Source: Streptomyces sp. NBC_00247 (GTDB taxonomy: Bacteria > Actinomycetota > Actinomycetes > Streptomycetales > Streptomycetaceae). Taken from it: 64,000 bases of DNA. The DNA lies in the NCBI RefSeq assembly GCF_036188265.1, contig NZ_CP108093.1, positions 2,480,001 through 2,544,000 of the forward strand, read 5' to 3'. The notes under the pieces are model-generated. The model did no database searches. It was not told where the DNA came from and saw only the letters and a program-made list of their open reading frames with translations. Position numbers and translations under genes: made by a program. This document shows positions 1 through 8,411 of the stretch, in pieces (the first letter of the stretch is position 1; the number at the start of each line of letters is the position of its first letter).

Positions 1-293
1 ACCCGGGTCTTGCCGGAGCCGGCGCCCGCGACGATGAGCAGCGGGGACCCGGCGTGCACCACGGCGGCACGCTGCTCGGTGTTGAGCCCGTCGAGCAGCG
101 CCGCGGAGTCGATGACCGGGCGCGGGGCGCCGTCGCGGTAGTACCCGTCCCTGGGCGGCGGGGGCGCGTCGAAGAGCCCTTCGAAGAGGCCCTCGGGCTC
201 CTCCTCGGGCTCGTGGTCCTCCGGGGGCGGCGGGGGCCCCTCCTCCACGGGCTGGAGGTTGGTCAGGTAACTGTCGTCAAAGAGGCTGCTCAT
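1..293 (-). CDS. pcrA: ATP-dependent DNA helicase PcrA/UvrD, N-terminal part only
   Basis: This is the 5' end of a superfamily-1 DNA helicase gene running off the left edge; 97 codons are visible. PcrA unwinds DNA 3'-5' in repair and replication restart. After an acidic, Pro-rich N-terminal tail of about 65 residues comes the Q-motif region GLNTEQRAAVVHAG and then the Walker A motif AGAGSGKTR, the order expected for UvrD/PcrA. The ATG at 293 is the natural start; the tail is longer than in E. coli UvrD, which is usual for actinobacterial PcrA. The rest of the helicase lies outside the window. Confidence 0.88.
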   Translation of the reverse strand, partial: MSSLFDDSYLTNLQPVEEGPPPPPEDHEPEEEPEGLFEGLFDAPPPPRDGYYRDGAPRPVIDSAALLDGLNTEQRAAVVHAGSPLLIVAGAGSGKTR

Positions 294-334
294 CGCTTGT
301 CGAGTTTAGATGCCCCGACCGACAGTCCGGGCGG

Positions 335-376
335 CCTTGACAGAGTCCCCACGGCGACGGTCACCGAGTGTCAAGG
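335..376. promoter_or_regulatory. Inverted repeat with TTGACA arms between pcrA and the NlpC gene
   Basis: CCTTGACA at 335-342 is matched by TGTCAAGG at 369-376, so a TTGACA hexamer faces each way in the gap between two divergent genes. They could be -35 elements or a regulator site, but I see no good -10 at the right spacing for either. The rest of 294-540 holds nothing recognisable; the riboswitch follows at 541. Confidence 0.3.
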
Positions 377-540
377 ACCGTACGCGGCGCGCTGAAGGAC
401 ATCCCCTCGTGGCCGAGGTCACGAAAATGTATCGGGCATATCGCACATCGCTCTTCCCAGCCGCCCTGCGGCTTGGTTACCGTGCTCAGCCGGGCGGCCC
501 GTATCCCCTGACGGGCGAACCGCGCCACAGGGCCGCCCCC

Positions 541-687
541 GCCGAATCCGGCCCGCCCACGGCTGTCCGGAACCGGGGCCCCACACGCACCACCGGGGCG
601 AATCGGGTCGTACGCGTCGATACGGGTACGGGGCGTAGGGCAGCCTTCCGTTCCGCCCGAACCCGAAGGCCCCACTCGGCAGGCGGT
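541..687 (+). promoter_or_regulatory. Cyclic-di-AMP (ydaO/yuaA) riboswitch
   Basis: The 5' UTR of the downstream endopeptidase gene shows conserved blocks of the ydaO/yuaA aptamer in order: GCCGAATCC (541-549), a GGAACCGGGG block (569-578), CCGGGGCGAATCGGGT (593-608), TAGGGCAGCCTTCCG (636-650), CCGCCCGAACCCG (653-665) and a terminal GGCAGGCGG, ending a few bases before the ribosome-binding site. This RNA class binds c-di-AMP and commonly turns off cell-wall hydrolase and K+ transport genes in actinobacteria. The match was made by eye against remembered consensus, not by a covariance search. Confidence 0.78.
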
Positions 688-708
688 CCATGGAAGGAGA
701 TGCCGGTC

Positions 709-1863
709 TTGGCATCGCATCGCAAGCCGCGCACCCCGATGCGCGTGACGTCACCGGCTGTGGGGTTCACCACGGTCGCGCTGGCCTCGGTGACGCTGCT
801 CTCGACACAGAGCGCGACGGCAGCGCCGTCGGCTCCCAAGCCGAGCATCGAGGAGATACGGAAGAAGGTCGACGACCTCTACCGTCAGGCGGGCTCCGCG
901 ACCCAGGAGTACAACCGGGCCAAGGACTCCACCGCCGAGCAGCAGGACAAGGTGGACGCCCTGTTGGAGGAGGCGGCCCAGCGGGCGGAGAAGGTCAACG
1001 AGGCCCGGCGCGCGCTCGGGAACTACGCGGCGGCGCAGTACCGCACCGGCGGTCTGGCGTCCTCGATGACGTTCTTCCTGGCGGACGACCCGCAGTCGTA
1101 CTTCGACCAGGACCAGCTGATGAAGCGTCGCAGCGGGCAGCAGGAGAAGGCGGTCTCCGACTTCCGCACCCAGCAGCTGGCGGCGGCCGAGAAGCGCACC
1201 GAGGCCACCAAGAGCCTGGAAGCGCTGACGGAGTCGCAGGAGGATCTGCGCACCAGCAAGCAGACCGTGCAGAACAAGCTGGCCGAGGCGCGCACGCTGC
1301 TGTCGAAGCTGACCGCCGAGGAGAAGGCGCGCCTCGCCGAGCTGGAGCGGAAGAAGGAAGCCGAGGCGGAGAAGAAGGCGGAGAAGCTCGCCGCAGAGCA
1401 GGCAGCCGCGGCGAAGGCGGCGGCCGACGAGGCCGCTGCCGACGCCGCCGCCTCTGGCTCGGACGCGACCACCGGGTCCACCGGGACCACGACCGGCTCG
1501 ACCACGTCCGCTTCCACCAAGGGCGCCCAGGCGCTGGCGTTCGCCGAGTCCCAGATCGGCAAGCCGTACGTGTGGGGCGCCACCGGCCCGGCGTCGTACG
1601 ACTGCTCCGGTCTGACCCAGGCGGCCTGGCGGGAGGCGGGCGTGGACCTGCCGCGTACCACCTGGGACCAGGTCAACGTGGGGACGCGGGTCGCGACCGC
1701 CGACCTCCAGCCCGGAGACCTGATCTTCTTCTACGACGACATCAGCCACGTGGGCATCTACCAGGGCGACGGGATGATGGTCCACGCGCCGAAGCCGGGT
1801 GCGTACGTCCGCGAGGAGTCGATCTACTACATGCCGATCTACGGCAGCGTCCGGCCGGGCTGA
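709..1863 (+). CDS. Secreted NlpC/P60 peptidoglycan endopeptidase with coiled-coil N-terminus
   Basis: The 384-residue secreted protein should cleave peptide stems of peptidoglycan (D,L-endopeptidase, RipA/RipC-like). A signal region (about residues 1-45) is followed by a long Ala/Glu/Lys-rich coiled coil (about 50-230), a Gly/Ser/Thr linker and a C-terminal NlpC/P60 domain. The Cys (YDCSGLTQAAW, residue 299), His (SHVGIY, 347) and a second His (VHAPKPG, 359) form the usual catalytic triad. I chose the TTG at 709, giving MASHRKPRT, because GGAAGGAG at 692-699 sits 9 nt upstream and the paralogue at 3483 starts with MAAHRK; an ATG at 700 would overlap the ribosome-binding site. The c-di-AMP riboswitch just upstream suggests control by that signal. 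Confidence 0.88.
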   Translation: MASHRKPRTPMRVTSPAVGFTTVALASVTLLSTQSATAAPSAPKPSIEEIRKKVDDLYRQAGSATQEYNRAKDSTAEQQDKVDALLEEAAQRAEKVNEARRALGNYAAAQYRTGGLASSMTFFLADDPQSYFDQDQLMKRRSGQQEKAVSDFRTQQLAAAEKRTEATKSLEALTESQEDLRTSKQTVQNKLAEARTLLSKLTAEEKARLAELERKKEAEAEKKAEKLAAEQAAAAKAAADEAAADAAASGSDATTGSTGTTTGSTTSASTKGAQALAFAESQIGKPYVWGATGPASYDCSGLTQAAWREAGVDLPRTTWDQVNVGTRVATADLQPGDLIFFYDDISHVGIYQGDGMMVHAPKPGAYVREESIYYMPIYGSVRPG

Positions 1864-1931
1864 CCCGACCGGACCGCCTTCACCCCGCCGTCCCGGCCCG
1901 CCTCGTTCGGGTTGCCGGGGTGGTGGGGCGC

Positions 1932-2696
1932 CTACGAGCATTCCCAGTAGAAGCGCCCTTCGCGGTGGTCGGGGCTGACGAAGGCGAAACCGTGGCCGTA
2001 GCCGAAGTTGAGGAAGTACGGGTAGTCCCCGTCTTCGTCGGGGGCGTCGCTCAGCTGGAAGAGGAACTGCCAGGGGGCTTCGACCTGCGCCCAGGCGTTC
2101 GGGTAGCGGGCGGTGCCGCCGAGGTAGTCGCTCAGGTCGTCGTCGCCGGGCTGTGCGACGGCGGGGCCTTCACGGCGCGTGCCGTGCTCGGAGGCGGCCT
2201 GCTCGTGGGCGGACCGGTCCGCCTCCGGCTCCACCGGACGCAGATGGACGCGCCACTCGACGGGGGTCCTCGACCCGTCGGGCCCGCAGCGCCAGAGCGT
2301 CCGGCCGCGCGTTCCGGACGGCCCGATCACGGCGGAGGAGGGTATGCGGCCGTCGGGCTGGACCAGGAGGACGCCGTCTCCGTCCTCCGGCCCCAGCCCG
2401 CCCATGATCATGTCCTCCTCGCCGAGGAAGAGGTAGGCCAGGCGGAGTTCTTCGCCGGGGACGGGGAACTGGCCGACGAACACCAGGGGGACCCCGGAGT
2501 GCGGGTCCAGCGGCCAGGCGGGTTCGGAGAGCCAGACCGGATCGCCGCCGAACTTCGCCACCGGATCGGTGACCGGCTCTTCGGGCGCTTCGAGGACGAT
2601 CCGGAGACGCGGCAGGAAGGCGGCGTCGTACGGCCCGTCCGCGCGCCCCGTGGGTCGTATGGGCATGCCGGGCACCCTACGGGCCCGTACTGACAT
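1932..2696 (-). CDS. DUF1963 (YwqG-like) protein
   Basis: A soluble protein of up to 254 residues. The segment KFGGDPVWLSEPAWPLDP, followed by FVGQFPVPGEE and a late Gln/Trp-rich part (WQFLFQLSDAP, then a Gly-rich GYGHGFAFVSPDH), matches the DUF1963/YwqG family, whose function is not established. There is no signal peptide or membrane segment. Two starts are possible: ATG at 2696 or ATG at 2666 (MPIRPTGR), neither with a strong ribosome-binding site. It converges with the NlpC gene and is not obviously in an operon. Confidence 0.75.
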   Translation of the reverse strand: MSVRARRVPGMPIRPTGRADGPYDAAFLPRLRIVLEAPEEPVTDPVAKFGGDPVWLSEPAWPLDPHSGVPLVFVGQFPVPGEELRLAYLFLGEEDMIMGGLGPEDGDGVLLVQPDGRIPSSAVIGPSGTRGRTLWRCGPDGSRTPVEWRVHLRPVEPEADRSAHEQAASEHGTRREGPAVAQPGDDDLSDYLGGTARYPNAWAQVEAPWQFLFQLSDAPDEDGDYPYFLNFGYGHGFAFVSPDHREGRFYWECS

Positions 2697-2762
2697 ACCG
2701 CCCCGGCCCGGTCGGCCGGCGGCGACGGGCGCGCGGCGGGGCCGCCGCCCGTCCGGGCCGGA

Positions 2763-3116
2763 TCAGGTCCAGAGGGTGGCGATGAAGATGTTGGCGAGGG
2801 TCAGACCGCCCACGGCGGCGAAGGCGCCCTTGGAGACCTTCTCCTCGTCGCGCTTGAGGTAGATGAGGGCCAGGATCACCACGAGGATCAGCAGTTTGAC
2901 GCCGATCTTGACGTTGTTGACCGGGTTGTCGTCCGCCTGGTGGAAGCCGACGAGGGCGATGCCGGTGACGAGCATGGTGAGCGCGCCGTGCAGCATCGCG
3001 GGCGAGAAGCGGGCGGTGCCGGCACCCATCGCCTTCGTCTGCGTCAGGAAGCCGCCCAGCAGGGAGGCGATGCCGATGATGTGCAGGGCGACGAAGACAT
3101 GGATGAGTACAGACAT
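2763..3116 (-). CDS. Small four-helix integral membrane protein
   Basis: The 117-residue protein is almost wholly hydrophobic, with about four membrane helices (near residues 5-25, 40-60, 70-87 and 98-115) and short polar loops such as FHQADDNPVN and KRDEEK. The N-terminal MSVLIHVFVALHIIGI and the spaced His residues recall small actinobacterial membrane proteins of unknown role. I cannot assign a function. It stands alone on the minus strand between the DUF1963 gene and the second NlpC gene. Confidence 0.7.
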   Translation of the reverse strand: MSVLIHVFVALHIIGIASLLGGFLTQTKAMGAGTARFSPAMLHGALTMLVTGIALVGFHQADDNPVNNVKIGVKLLILVVILALIYLKRDEEKVSKGAFAAVGGLTLANIFIATLWT

Positions 3117-3482
3117 GCCGGCAGCCTAACGACGGCCGTACCACCCCCCGGAGGTCAGGTGGGGCTTACCCGGTGCCCTGGCAGCCTTTTCCCGAAGCTG
3201 CACGAATATGACCGGGTCACCCTCCACCACCACGGTCACACTCCGAAGGCGAAACGTCACCGAAGGTCAATACCGATCATGACGCCTTCTGGGCCTGCCC
3301 CGGGGTTAGCGTCCCTCCCAGGTGACCGGCCCGCCTTGCCACCCCTGACGGGTGGCACCGGTCGCCTGGCCGAAAGGTCCCGGTGGTGCCCGCCCTCCCC
3401 CATGTGGCGCGCGCCGCCGGGGTCCGCCGGGCCCCGCCGGTACACCCCCGGGCGGGCAGCCGACAGGAAGGATGCAGCCCTC
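3117..3482. other. Intergenic region between divergent genes
   Basis: This 366-base gap must hold the promoters of the small membrane protein gene and the second endopeptidase gene. A CACCGG...CCGGTG inverted repeat sits around 3356-3386, followed by a very G/C-rich stretch up to the AGGAAGGA ribosome-binding site at 3465-3472. Unlike the paralogue at 709, I find no convincing ydaO aptamer blocks here, although the last 20 bases resemble the end of such leaders. Confidence 0.4.
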
Positions 3483-4544
3483 GTGGCCGCGCACCGGAAA
3501 TCTGCTCACCGCAAGCCCAAGCAGCGCCTCTTCACCGGCTCTGCTGCCCGCTCCGCCGCCGCTCTGGCACTCGCCGGGGCGGCCACCGCGACCGCCGCGA
3601 CCGGTTCCGCCCAGGCGGAGCCCCGCCTCACCGCGGCCCAGGTCAAGTCCGAGGTGGACCAGCTCTACCGGGACGCCGAGGCCGCCACCGAGCGGTACAA
3701 CGGGGCCAAGGAGAAGGCCGGCGACGCCGCCCGGTCCGTGGAGGCGCTGCGCGACGAGGCCGCCCGCCGCACGGACCTCCTCAACGAATCCCGGCACGCG
3801 CTCGGTTCGCTCGCCTCCGCGCAGTACCGCTCGGGAGGACTGGACCCCGCTCTCCAGCTGCTGCTCACCTCCGACCCCGACCAGTACCTGGAGCGCTCCT
3901 CGTACGTCGAGATGGCGGGCGACCGCCAGGCCGGGGCCATCAGCGGCATCCGGCGCCAGATCACCGGGATCGACCAGGTCCGGGCCCGCGCGGAGGACGA
4001 GTCCGCCGTGCTCGCCGCCCGCGAGGCCGAACTCGCGCGCCACAAGAAGGAGATCACCAGCAGCCTCGCGGACGCCCGGAAGCTGCTGCACACCCTCACC
4101 GCCGCCGAACGCGCCGCCTACGAGGACTCGACCGGCGCCACCACCGTGGGCGCCGGCGCCGCGAGCGGTGCGCCCGGCCCGGTCGTGGCCCCGAACTCCC
4201 GCGCCGCCGAGGCCGTCGCCTTCGCGTACGGGGCGCTCGGCAAGCCGTACGTCTGGGGCGCGACCGGCCCGTCCGCGTACGACTGTTCCGGCCTCACCCA
4301 GGCCGCCTGGCAGGCGGCGGGCGTCTCGTTGCCCCGCACCACCTACACCCAGATCAACGCGGGGCAGCGGGTCTCCCGGTCCCAGCTCGCCCCCGGCGAC
4401 CTGGTGTTCTTCTACTCCGGGATCAGCCATGTCGGCCTCTACGTCGGCGACGGCAAGATGATCCACGCCCCACGCCCGGGAGCGCCCGTCCGGATCGCCC
4501 CGATCGACGAGATGCCGTTCGCGGGGGCGACCCGGGTGGCGTGA
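3483..4544 (+). CDS. Secreted NlpC/P60 peptidoglycan endopeptidase, paralogue
   Basis: The 353-residue second copy of the cell-wall endopeptidase shares the plan of the gene at 709: MAAHRKSAHRKPKQR start, signal region with an Ala-rich core to about residue 47, coiled coil (about 50-205), short linker, then an NlpC/P60 domain with Cys in YDCSGLTQAAW (residue 268) and His in SHVGLY (316). The C-terminal halves of the two proteins are near-identical over long stretches, so this is a duplication within the lineage. The GTG at 3483 has AGGAAGGA 10 nt upstream. The coiled coil is shorter than in the first copy and no clear riboswitch precedes it, so the two may be separately controlled. Confidence 0.87.
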   Translation: MAAHRKSAHRKPKQRLFTGSAARSAAALALAGAATATAATGSAQAEPRLTAAQVKSEVDQLYRDAEAATERYNGAKEKAGDAARSVEALRDEAARRTDLLNESRHALGSLASAQYRSGGLDPALQLLLTSDPDQYLERSSYVEMAGDRQAGAISGIRRQITGIDQVRARAEDESAVLAAREAELARHKKEITSSLADARKLLHTLTAAERAAYEDSTGATTVGAGAASGAPGPVVAPNSRAAEAVAFAYGALGKPYVWGATGPSAYDCSGLTQAAWQAAGVSLPRTTYTQINAGQRVSRSQLAPGDLVFFYSGISHVGLYVGDGKMIHAPRPGAPVRIAPIDEMPFAGATRVA

Positions 4545-4611
4545 CGACGACGGGAACCCGGGCCCGGGCCGCCCACCGGGCCGCCGGTCGCGGCCGTGAC
4601 CGTGACCGGCG

Positions 4612-5310
4612 TCAGACCAGGCGGCGGGCGGTCGCCCAGCGGGTCAGTTCGTGCCGGTTCGACAGCTGGAGCTTGCGGAGCACCGCCGACACGTGCGACT
4701 CCACCGTCTTCACCGAGATGAAGAGCTGCTTGGCGATCTCCTTGTACGCGTATCCCCGGGCGATCAGCCGCAGTACCTCGCGCTCGCGCTGGGTGAGCCG
4801 GTCGAGGTCCTCGTCCACCGGAGGGGCGTCCGTGGAGGCGAAGGCGTCCAGGACGAAGCCGGCCAGGCGGGGCGAGAAGACCGCGTCGCCCTCCTGGACC
4901 CGGAAGACGGAGTCGACCAGGTCGGCGCCGGTGATCGTCTTGGTGACGTAGCCCCGGGCGCCGCCCCGGATGACCCCGATGACGTCCTCGGCCGCGTCGG
5001 AGACGGAGAGCGCGAGGAAGCGGACCGGGTTGTCGGCGGCCGACATCATCGGCGCGCAGCGGCGCAGCACCTCGACCCCGCCGCCGCCGGGGAGGTGGAC
5101 GTCGAGGAGGACGACCTCGGGGCGGGTCGCCGTGATGACGGTGACGGCCTGGTCGACGTCGGCGGCCTCGCCGACGACCTCCACGCCGGTCTCCTCGGTG
5201 CGGCCGATCTCGGCCTGGACGCCGGTGCGGAACATCCGGTGGTCGTCCACGAGGACGACCCGTACCCGGCGCTCCGGTCCCTGGGTCGTCACTTCGGTGT
5301 TCTCGGTCAT
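4612..5310 (-). CDS. NarL/LuxR-family response regulator
   Basis: The 232-residue cytoplasmic DNA-binding regulator has a receiver domain (about residues 15-135), with the acidic pair in LVDDH and the phosphoacceptor Asp near residue 70 in VVLLDVHLP, followed by a C-terminal LuxR helix-turn-helix (LTQREREVLRLIARG through KTVESHVSAVLRKL). Its ATG overlaps the TGA of the sensor kinase gene upstream (ATGA at 5307-5310), so the two are translationally coupled and form a cognate pair. Targets are unknown; the PspC proteins next door point to envelope stress. Confidence 0.9.
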   Translation of the reverse strand: MTENTEVTTQGPERRVRVVLVDDHRMFRTGVQAEIGRTEETGVEVVGEAADVDQAVTVITATRPEVVLLDVHLPGGGGVEVLRRCAPMMSAADNPVRFLALSVSDAAEDVIGVIRGGARGYVTKTITGADLVDSVFRVQEGDAVFSPRLAGFVLDAFASTDAPPVDEDLDRLTQREREVLRLIARGYAYKEIAKQLFISVKTVESHVSAVLRKLQLSNRHELTRWATARRLV

Positions 5311-6602
5311 TCGCCCGCCCTCTCCATCTCCAGCTCGACTTCCGTGCCGCCGCCGGGCACCGACCTGAGCCGGGCCGTACCGCCGTTGCGCCGCATCCGG
5401 CCGACGATCGATTCTCGTACGCCCATGCGGTCCTCGGGGACCGAATCCAGGTCGAACCCGGGGCCCCGGTCGCGTACGGAGACGAAGACCGTCCGGCCCT
5501 CGACCTCCGCGAAGACCTGGACCGCGCCGCCCTCGCCACCGTACTTGGCGGCGTTCACCATCGCCTCGCGCGCGGCCTGGAGCTGGGCGGTGATCTTCTC
5601 GTCCAGCGGGCAGTCGCCGACCACGACGACCTCCAGCGGGACGCCGTGCTTGTCCTCGACCTCGGCTGCGGCGCGTTTCACGGCGTCGGCGAGGGTGGTG
5701 GGTTCGTCGTCCGCGTCCTTTCCGGTGCCGCCGGGGTCGTAGAGCCAGTTCCGCAGCTCGCGCTCCTGGGCGCGGGCCAGCCTGCGGACCTCTCCGGCGT
5801 CCTCGGCGTTGCGCTGGATCAGGGTGAGGGTGTGCAGCACCGAGTCGTGGACGTGGGCCGCGACCTCGGCGCGCTCCTGGGCACGGATACGCATCAGGCG
5901 CTCCTCGGAGAGGTCCTGGGTCATCCGTACGAGATAGGGGCCGGCGAGCAGCGCGATGCCGGTGAGGACCGCGATGGCGGCGGTGAGGACGTTGCCGAGC
6001 TGGGCGGCCGAGCCGCGTACCACCAGGAACGCGGCGAGGCCGAGGCCGACGAGTGCCACCCCGGCGAGCCCGCGCGCGAGGTGCAGCATGCCCCGCCGGC
6101 GGCCCACCTCCATCCACTGGGCGCGGCGGGCGTTGTCGGCCTGCCGCCAGACCAGCACGGAGCCGGCGCCGATGAGGAGGATGGGCCAGATGTAGCGGTC
6201 GGCGCCGCTGCCCATGTTCACGTTGGCGAGGAAGATCAGGGCGCCGACGATGAGCGCGACGAGGGCGAAGACCTGTCCCTTGTCGGGCTTGCGGAGCCGG
6301 CGGCTGCCGTCCGGGGCCGTCTCGAAGAGGGAGCGCGAGCCGTCGACGCCACCGACGCCGCCGACGCCGAGGGGCACCACGATCCAGAACACCGCGTAGA
6401 GCACCGCGCCGAGGCCGTCCGCGAGGAACAGTCCGAGGAAGACGAGGCGCACCCAGACGACCGGCAGCCCGAGGTGTCCGGCCAGCCCGCGCGCGACGCC
6501 GCCCAGCATGCGCCCCTCGGCGCTGCGGTACAGCTTGCGCGCCGGTGGCTCCTCCGGGTCGGTGACCGGTGCGCCGGCGGCTCGGGACGTGGCGGTTGGC
6601 AT
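5307..6602 (-). CDS. PspC-domain sensor histidine kinase
   Basis: This 431-residue membrane kinase is the partner of the response regulator that follows it. It starts with a PspC domain (GRMLGGVARGLAGHLG) whose hydrophobic helices run to about residue 90. More membrane segments follow (roughly 120-220), then a HisKA_3 dimerisation box with the phospho-accepting His in AAHVHDSVLHTL, and a HATPase domain with the N box VNAAKYGG and the G box DRGPGFDLD. I took the ATG at 6602; a GTG at 6617 is also possible and neither has a clear ribosome-binding site. It is divergent from another PspC protein gene, a common arrangement in actinobacteria. The signal sensed is unknown. Confidence 0.88.
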   Translation of the reverse strand: MPTATSRAAGAPVTDPEEPPARKLYRSAEGRMLGGVARGLAGHLGLPVVWVRLVFLGLFLADGLGAVLYAVFWIVVPLGVGGVGGVDGSRSLFETAPDGSRRLRKPDKGQVFALVALIVGALIFLANVNMGSGADRYIWPILLIGAGSVLVWRQADNARRAQWMEVGRRRGMLHLARGLAGVALVGLGLAAFLVVRGSAAQLGNVLTAAIAVLTGIALLAGPYLVRMTQDLSEERLMRIRAQERAEVAAHVHDSVLHTLTLIQRNAEDAGEVRRLARAQERELRNWLYDPGGTGKDADDEPTTLADAVKRAAAEVEDKHGVPLEVVVVGDCPLDEKITAQLQAAREAMVNAAKYGGEGGAVQVFAEVEGRTVFVSVRDRGPGFDLDSVPEDRMGVRESIVGRMRRNGGTARLRSVPGGGTEVELEMERAGE

Positions 6603-6724
6603 GGGACCGATCGTCACACGTCCGGGTGCGCCGGGGCATCAGGGAGTGCCCCTACTCCAATATCAGGGGAGGGCCAGGGTCGCCGTGGGTGCCCCGGGCG
6701 CCCCGGGGCCGTCACCATGGAGTC

Positions 6725-8161
6725 ATGACCGCTTCCCCGTCCGCCGCACCCCCCGGCGAGGCACCCCCCGGCGCCCCGGCGGGCGCACCGAAACCGCAGC
6801 TGACGCGGAGCCCCCGGCAGAAGGTGGTGGCGGGGGTGTGCGGCGGTCTCGGCCGGTACTTCGACGTGGACCCGGTCATCTTCCGCGTGGTCCTCGGTGT
6901 CCTCGCCGTCGCCGGCGGCACCGGGCTGATCCTCTACGGCTTCGCGTGGCTGCTGCTCCCGGTGGACGGCGAGGAGGAGAACGAGTTCCGCAGGCTGCTC
7001 TCCGGCCGGGTGGAGGGTGCGTCGCTGGTGGCGCTGCTCCTCGCGCTGGTCGGCTGCGGGCTCTTCCTCTCGATGATCAACAACGGCGGGGTCCTGGCGT
7101 TCGCCGTACTGCTGATGCTGGCCGTCGCCGGGTTCTCGGTGTGGACGCGGCACGGCCGGCCGGCCGCGACGGACGAGGAGCCCGACCGGGCCGACCGGGA
7201 ACCCGCACCGTCCGCGCCCCGCACCGCCCCGGCCCCGCCGCCCTCCGGACGGGGCTCGGTGCCTCCCGAGGTCAAGGCGCCCCCGGCGCCGGCCGGTCCC
7301 TCGTGGTGGCGGGACCCGATCGTCAAGGACGGCACGACCGGACCGGTGGGCCCGGGTTATCTGTGGGGCCCGGCGGACGCGGTGCCCCGCCCCGCGGACG
7401 AGGCGGCCGACGCGGACGAGGCACGCCGGAAGCACGGCGGGCACGGGCCGCACCGGAAGCATCCGGGGCACCCGCACGGGAAGTACGTACCGCCCGTCGC
7501 CACCGATCCGCGGGAGAAGACGCACGGGCCGCACTCGATCGGGTTCCTGGTGCGGTTCCTGGCGATCGTCGCGGGGGTGGCGGCGGCCTGGCCCGGCTGG
7601 GGCAGGCACCCGCTGGGCGAGAGCCTGCAGATCGGGGCCGTCGCGGCGCTCGCGGTCCTCGGGGTGGGGCTGCTGGTCGCCTCGTTCTTCGGGCGGACCG
7701 GTTTCGGGACGCTGGTGTTCGCGCTGCTCGTCGCGGGGGTTCTCGCCGCGGCGACCGTGCTGCCGAGGGACATCGGGACGACCTGGGCGCGGACCGAGTG
7801 GCGTCCCGTCACCGCCGCCGCCCTGGAGCCCTCGTACGACATCGGGGCGGGTACCGCCCGGCTCGACCTGTCCGGTCTGGACGTCCCGCTGGGGACCACC
7901 CTCGCCACCCGGGTGGAGGCGGGGGCCGGGCGCGTGGTGGTGGTCGTCCCGCAGGACGCGACGGTCCGGGTCCGGGCCGAGGTGGGGCTCGGGGACGTGA
8001 CCCTGCCCGGCGATCCGGCCGGCCAGGACATCGACATCGCCCCGGACCGGCGGACCACCCGCACACTCGCGCCCCCGGAGGGCGCGGACCTGGCCGGCAC
8101 GATCGAGCTGCGCCTGGAAGTCGGTCTCGGACAGGTGGAGGTCACCCGTGCTGCTTCATGA
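6725..8161 (+). CDS. PspC-domain, LiaF-like membrane protein
   Basis: The 478-residue membrane protein has a Pro/Ala-rich N-terminus and then a PspC domain (RSPRQKVVAGVCGGLGRYFD, about residues 30-85). Several further membrane segments follow, separated by a long polar His/Pro/Lys-rich loop (about 155-260). The C-terminal beta-rich domain (TARLDLSGLDVPLG, then repeated VRVRAEVGLGDVTLPG-type strands) resembles the toast-rack domain of LiaF-type envelope-stress proteins. It faces the PspC kinase across a 122-base divergent promoter region containing GGGAGTGCCCC, so it may modulate or be regulated by that system. Its stop overlaps the next gene's GTG. Confidence 0.83.
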   Translation: MTASPSAAPPGEAPPGAPAGAPKPQLTRSPRQKVVAGVCGGLGRYFDVDPVIFRVVLGVLAVAGGTGLILYGFAWLLLPVDGEEENEFRRLLSGRVEGASLVALLLALVGCGLFLSMINNGGVLAFAVLLMLAVAGFSVWTRHGRPAATDEEPDRADREPAPSAPRTAPAPPPSGRGSVPPEVKAPPAPAGPSWWRDPIVKDGTTGPVGPGYLWGPADAVPRPADEAADADEARRKHGGHGPHRKHPGHPHGKYVPPVATDPREKTHGPHSIGFLVRFLAIVAGVAAAWPGWGRHPLGESLQIGAVAALAVLGVGLLVASFFGRTGFGTLVFALLVAGVLAAATVLPRDIGTTWARTEWRPVTAAALEPSYDIGAGTARLDLSGLDVPLGTTLATRVEAGAGRVVVVVPQDATVRVRAEVGLGDVTLPGDPAGQDIDIAPDRRTTRTLAPPEGADLAGTIELRLEVGLGQVEVTRAAS

Positions 8162-8411
8162 GTTCCGGCCGGGCCGCGCGGTCCTCGGCCTGACCCTGCT
8201 GGCCCTCTCGGGGGGGTACGCGGCCGACTGGGCCGGTGCCTGGCAGGCGCCGTGGGTGTTCTTCGTCGCGGTGCTGGGCGGCGGGCTCTTCCTCGCCGCC
8301 GTGGCCGCCCAGGTCGCCTACAGGCTCCGGCGGCGGCGCGGCGGCAGGAGCCTGTCCAGCGAGAAGGGGCCCGATCCGGCGAGCAGCAACGGCAGCCAGG
8401 CCATGAGGTAG
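8148..8411 (+). CDS. Small two-helix membrane protein
   Basis: An 87-residue hypothetical protein. Its GTG start overlaps the end of the PspC gene by 14 bases and has GGTGGAGG 6 nt upstream, so it is likely translated from the same transcript. Two hydrophobic helices (about residues 10-27 and 34-56) are followed by the basic stretch RLRRRRGGR and a polar tail. The last 94 bases overlap, tail to tail, the end of the DoxX gene on the other strand. I cannot assign a function; coupling suggests a role with the PspC/LiaF-like protein. Confidence 0.6.
   Translation: MLLHEFRPGRAVLGLTLLALSGGYAADWAGAWQAPWVFFVAVLGGGLFLAAVAAQVAYRLRRRRGGRSLSSEKGPDPASSNGSQAMR

Noticed and set aside
3340..3482. A second ydaO riboswitch before the paralogous endopeptidase gene
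   Set aside because: The diagnostic GGGGNGAATC, AGGGNANCCTTCC and CCGAACCCG blocks are missing; only the final bases look similar.
3352..4461. Open frames alternative to the second NlpC gene
   Set aside because: The NlpC frame has a signal region, catalytic residues and a ribosome-binding site; the others are Pro/Arg/Ser-rich shadows.
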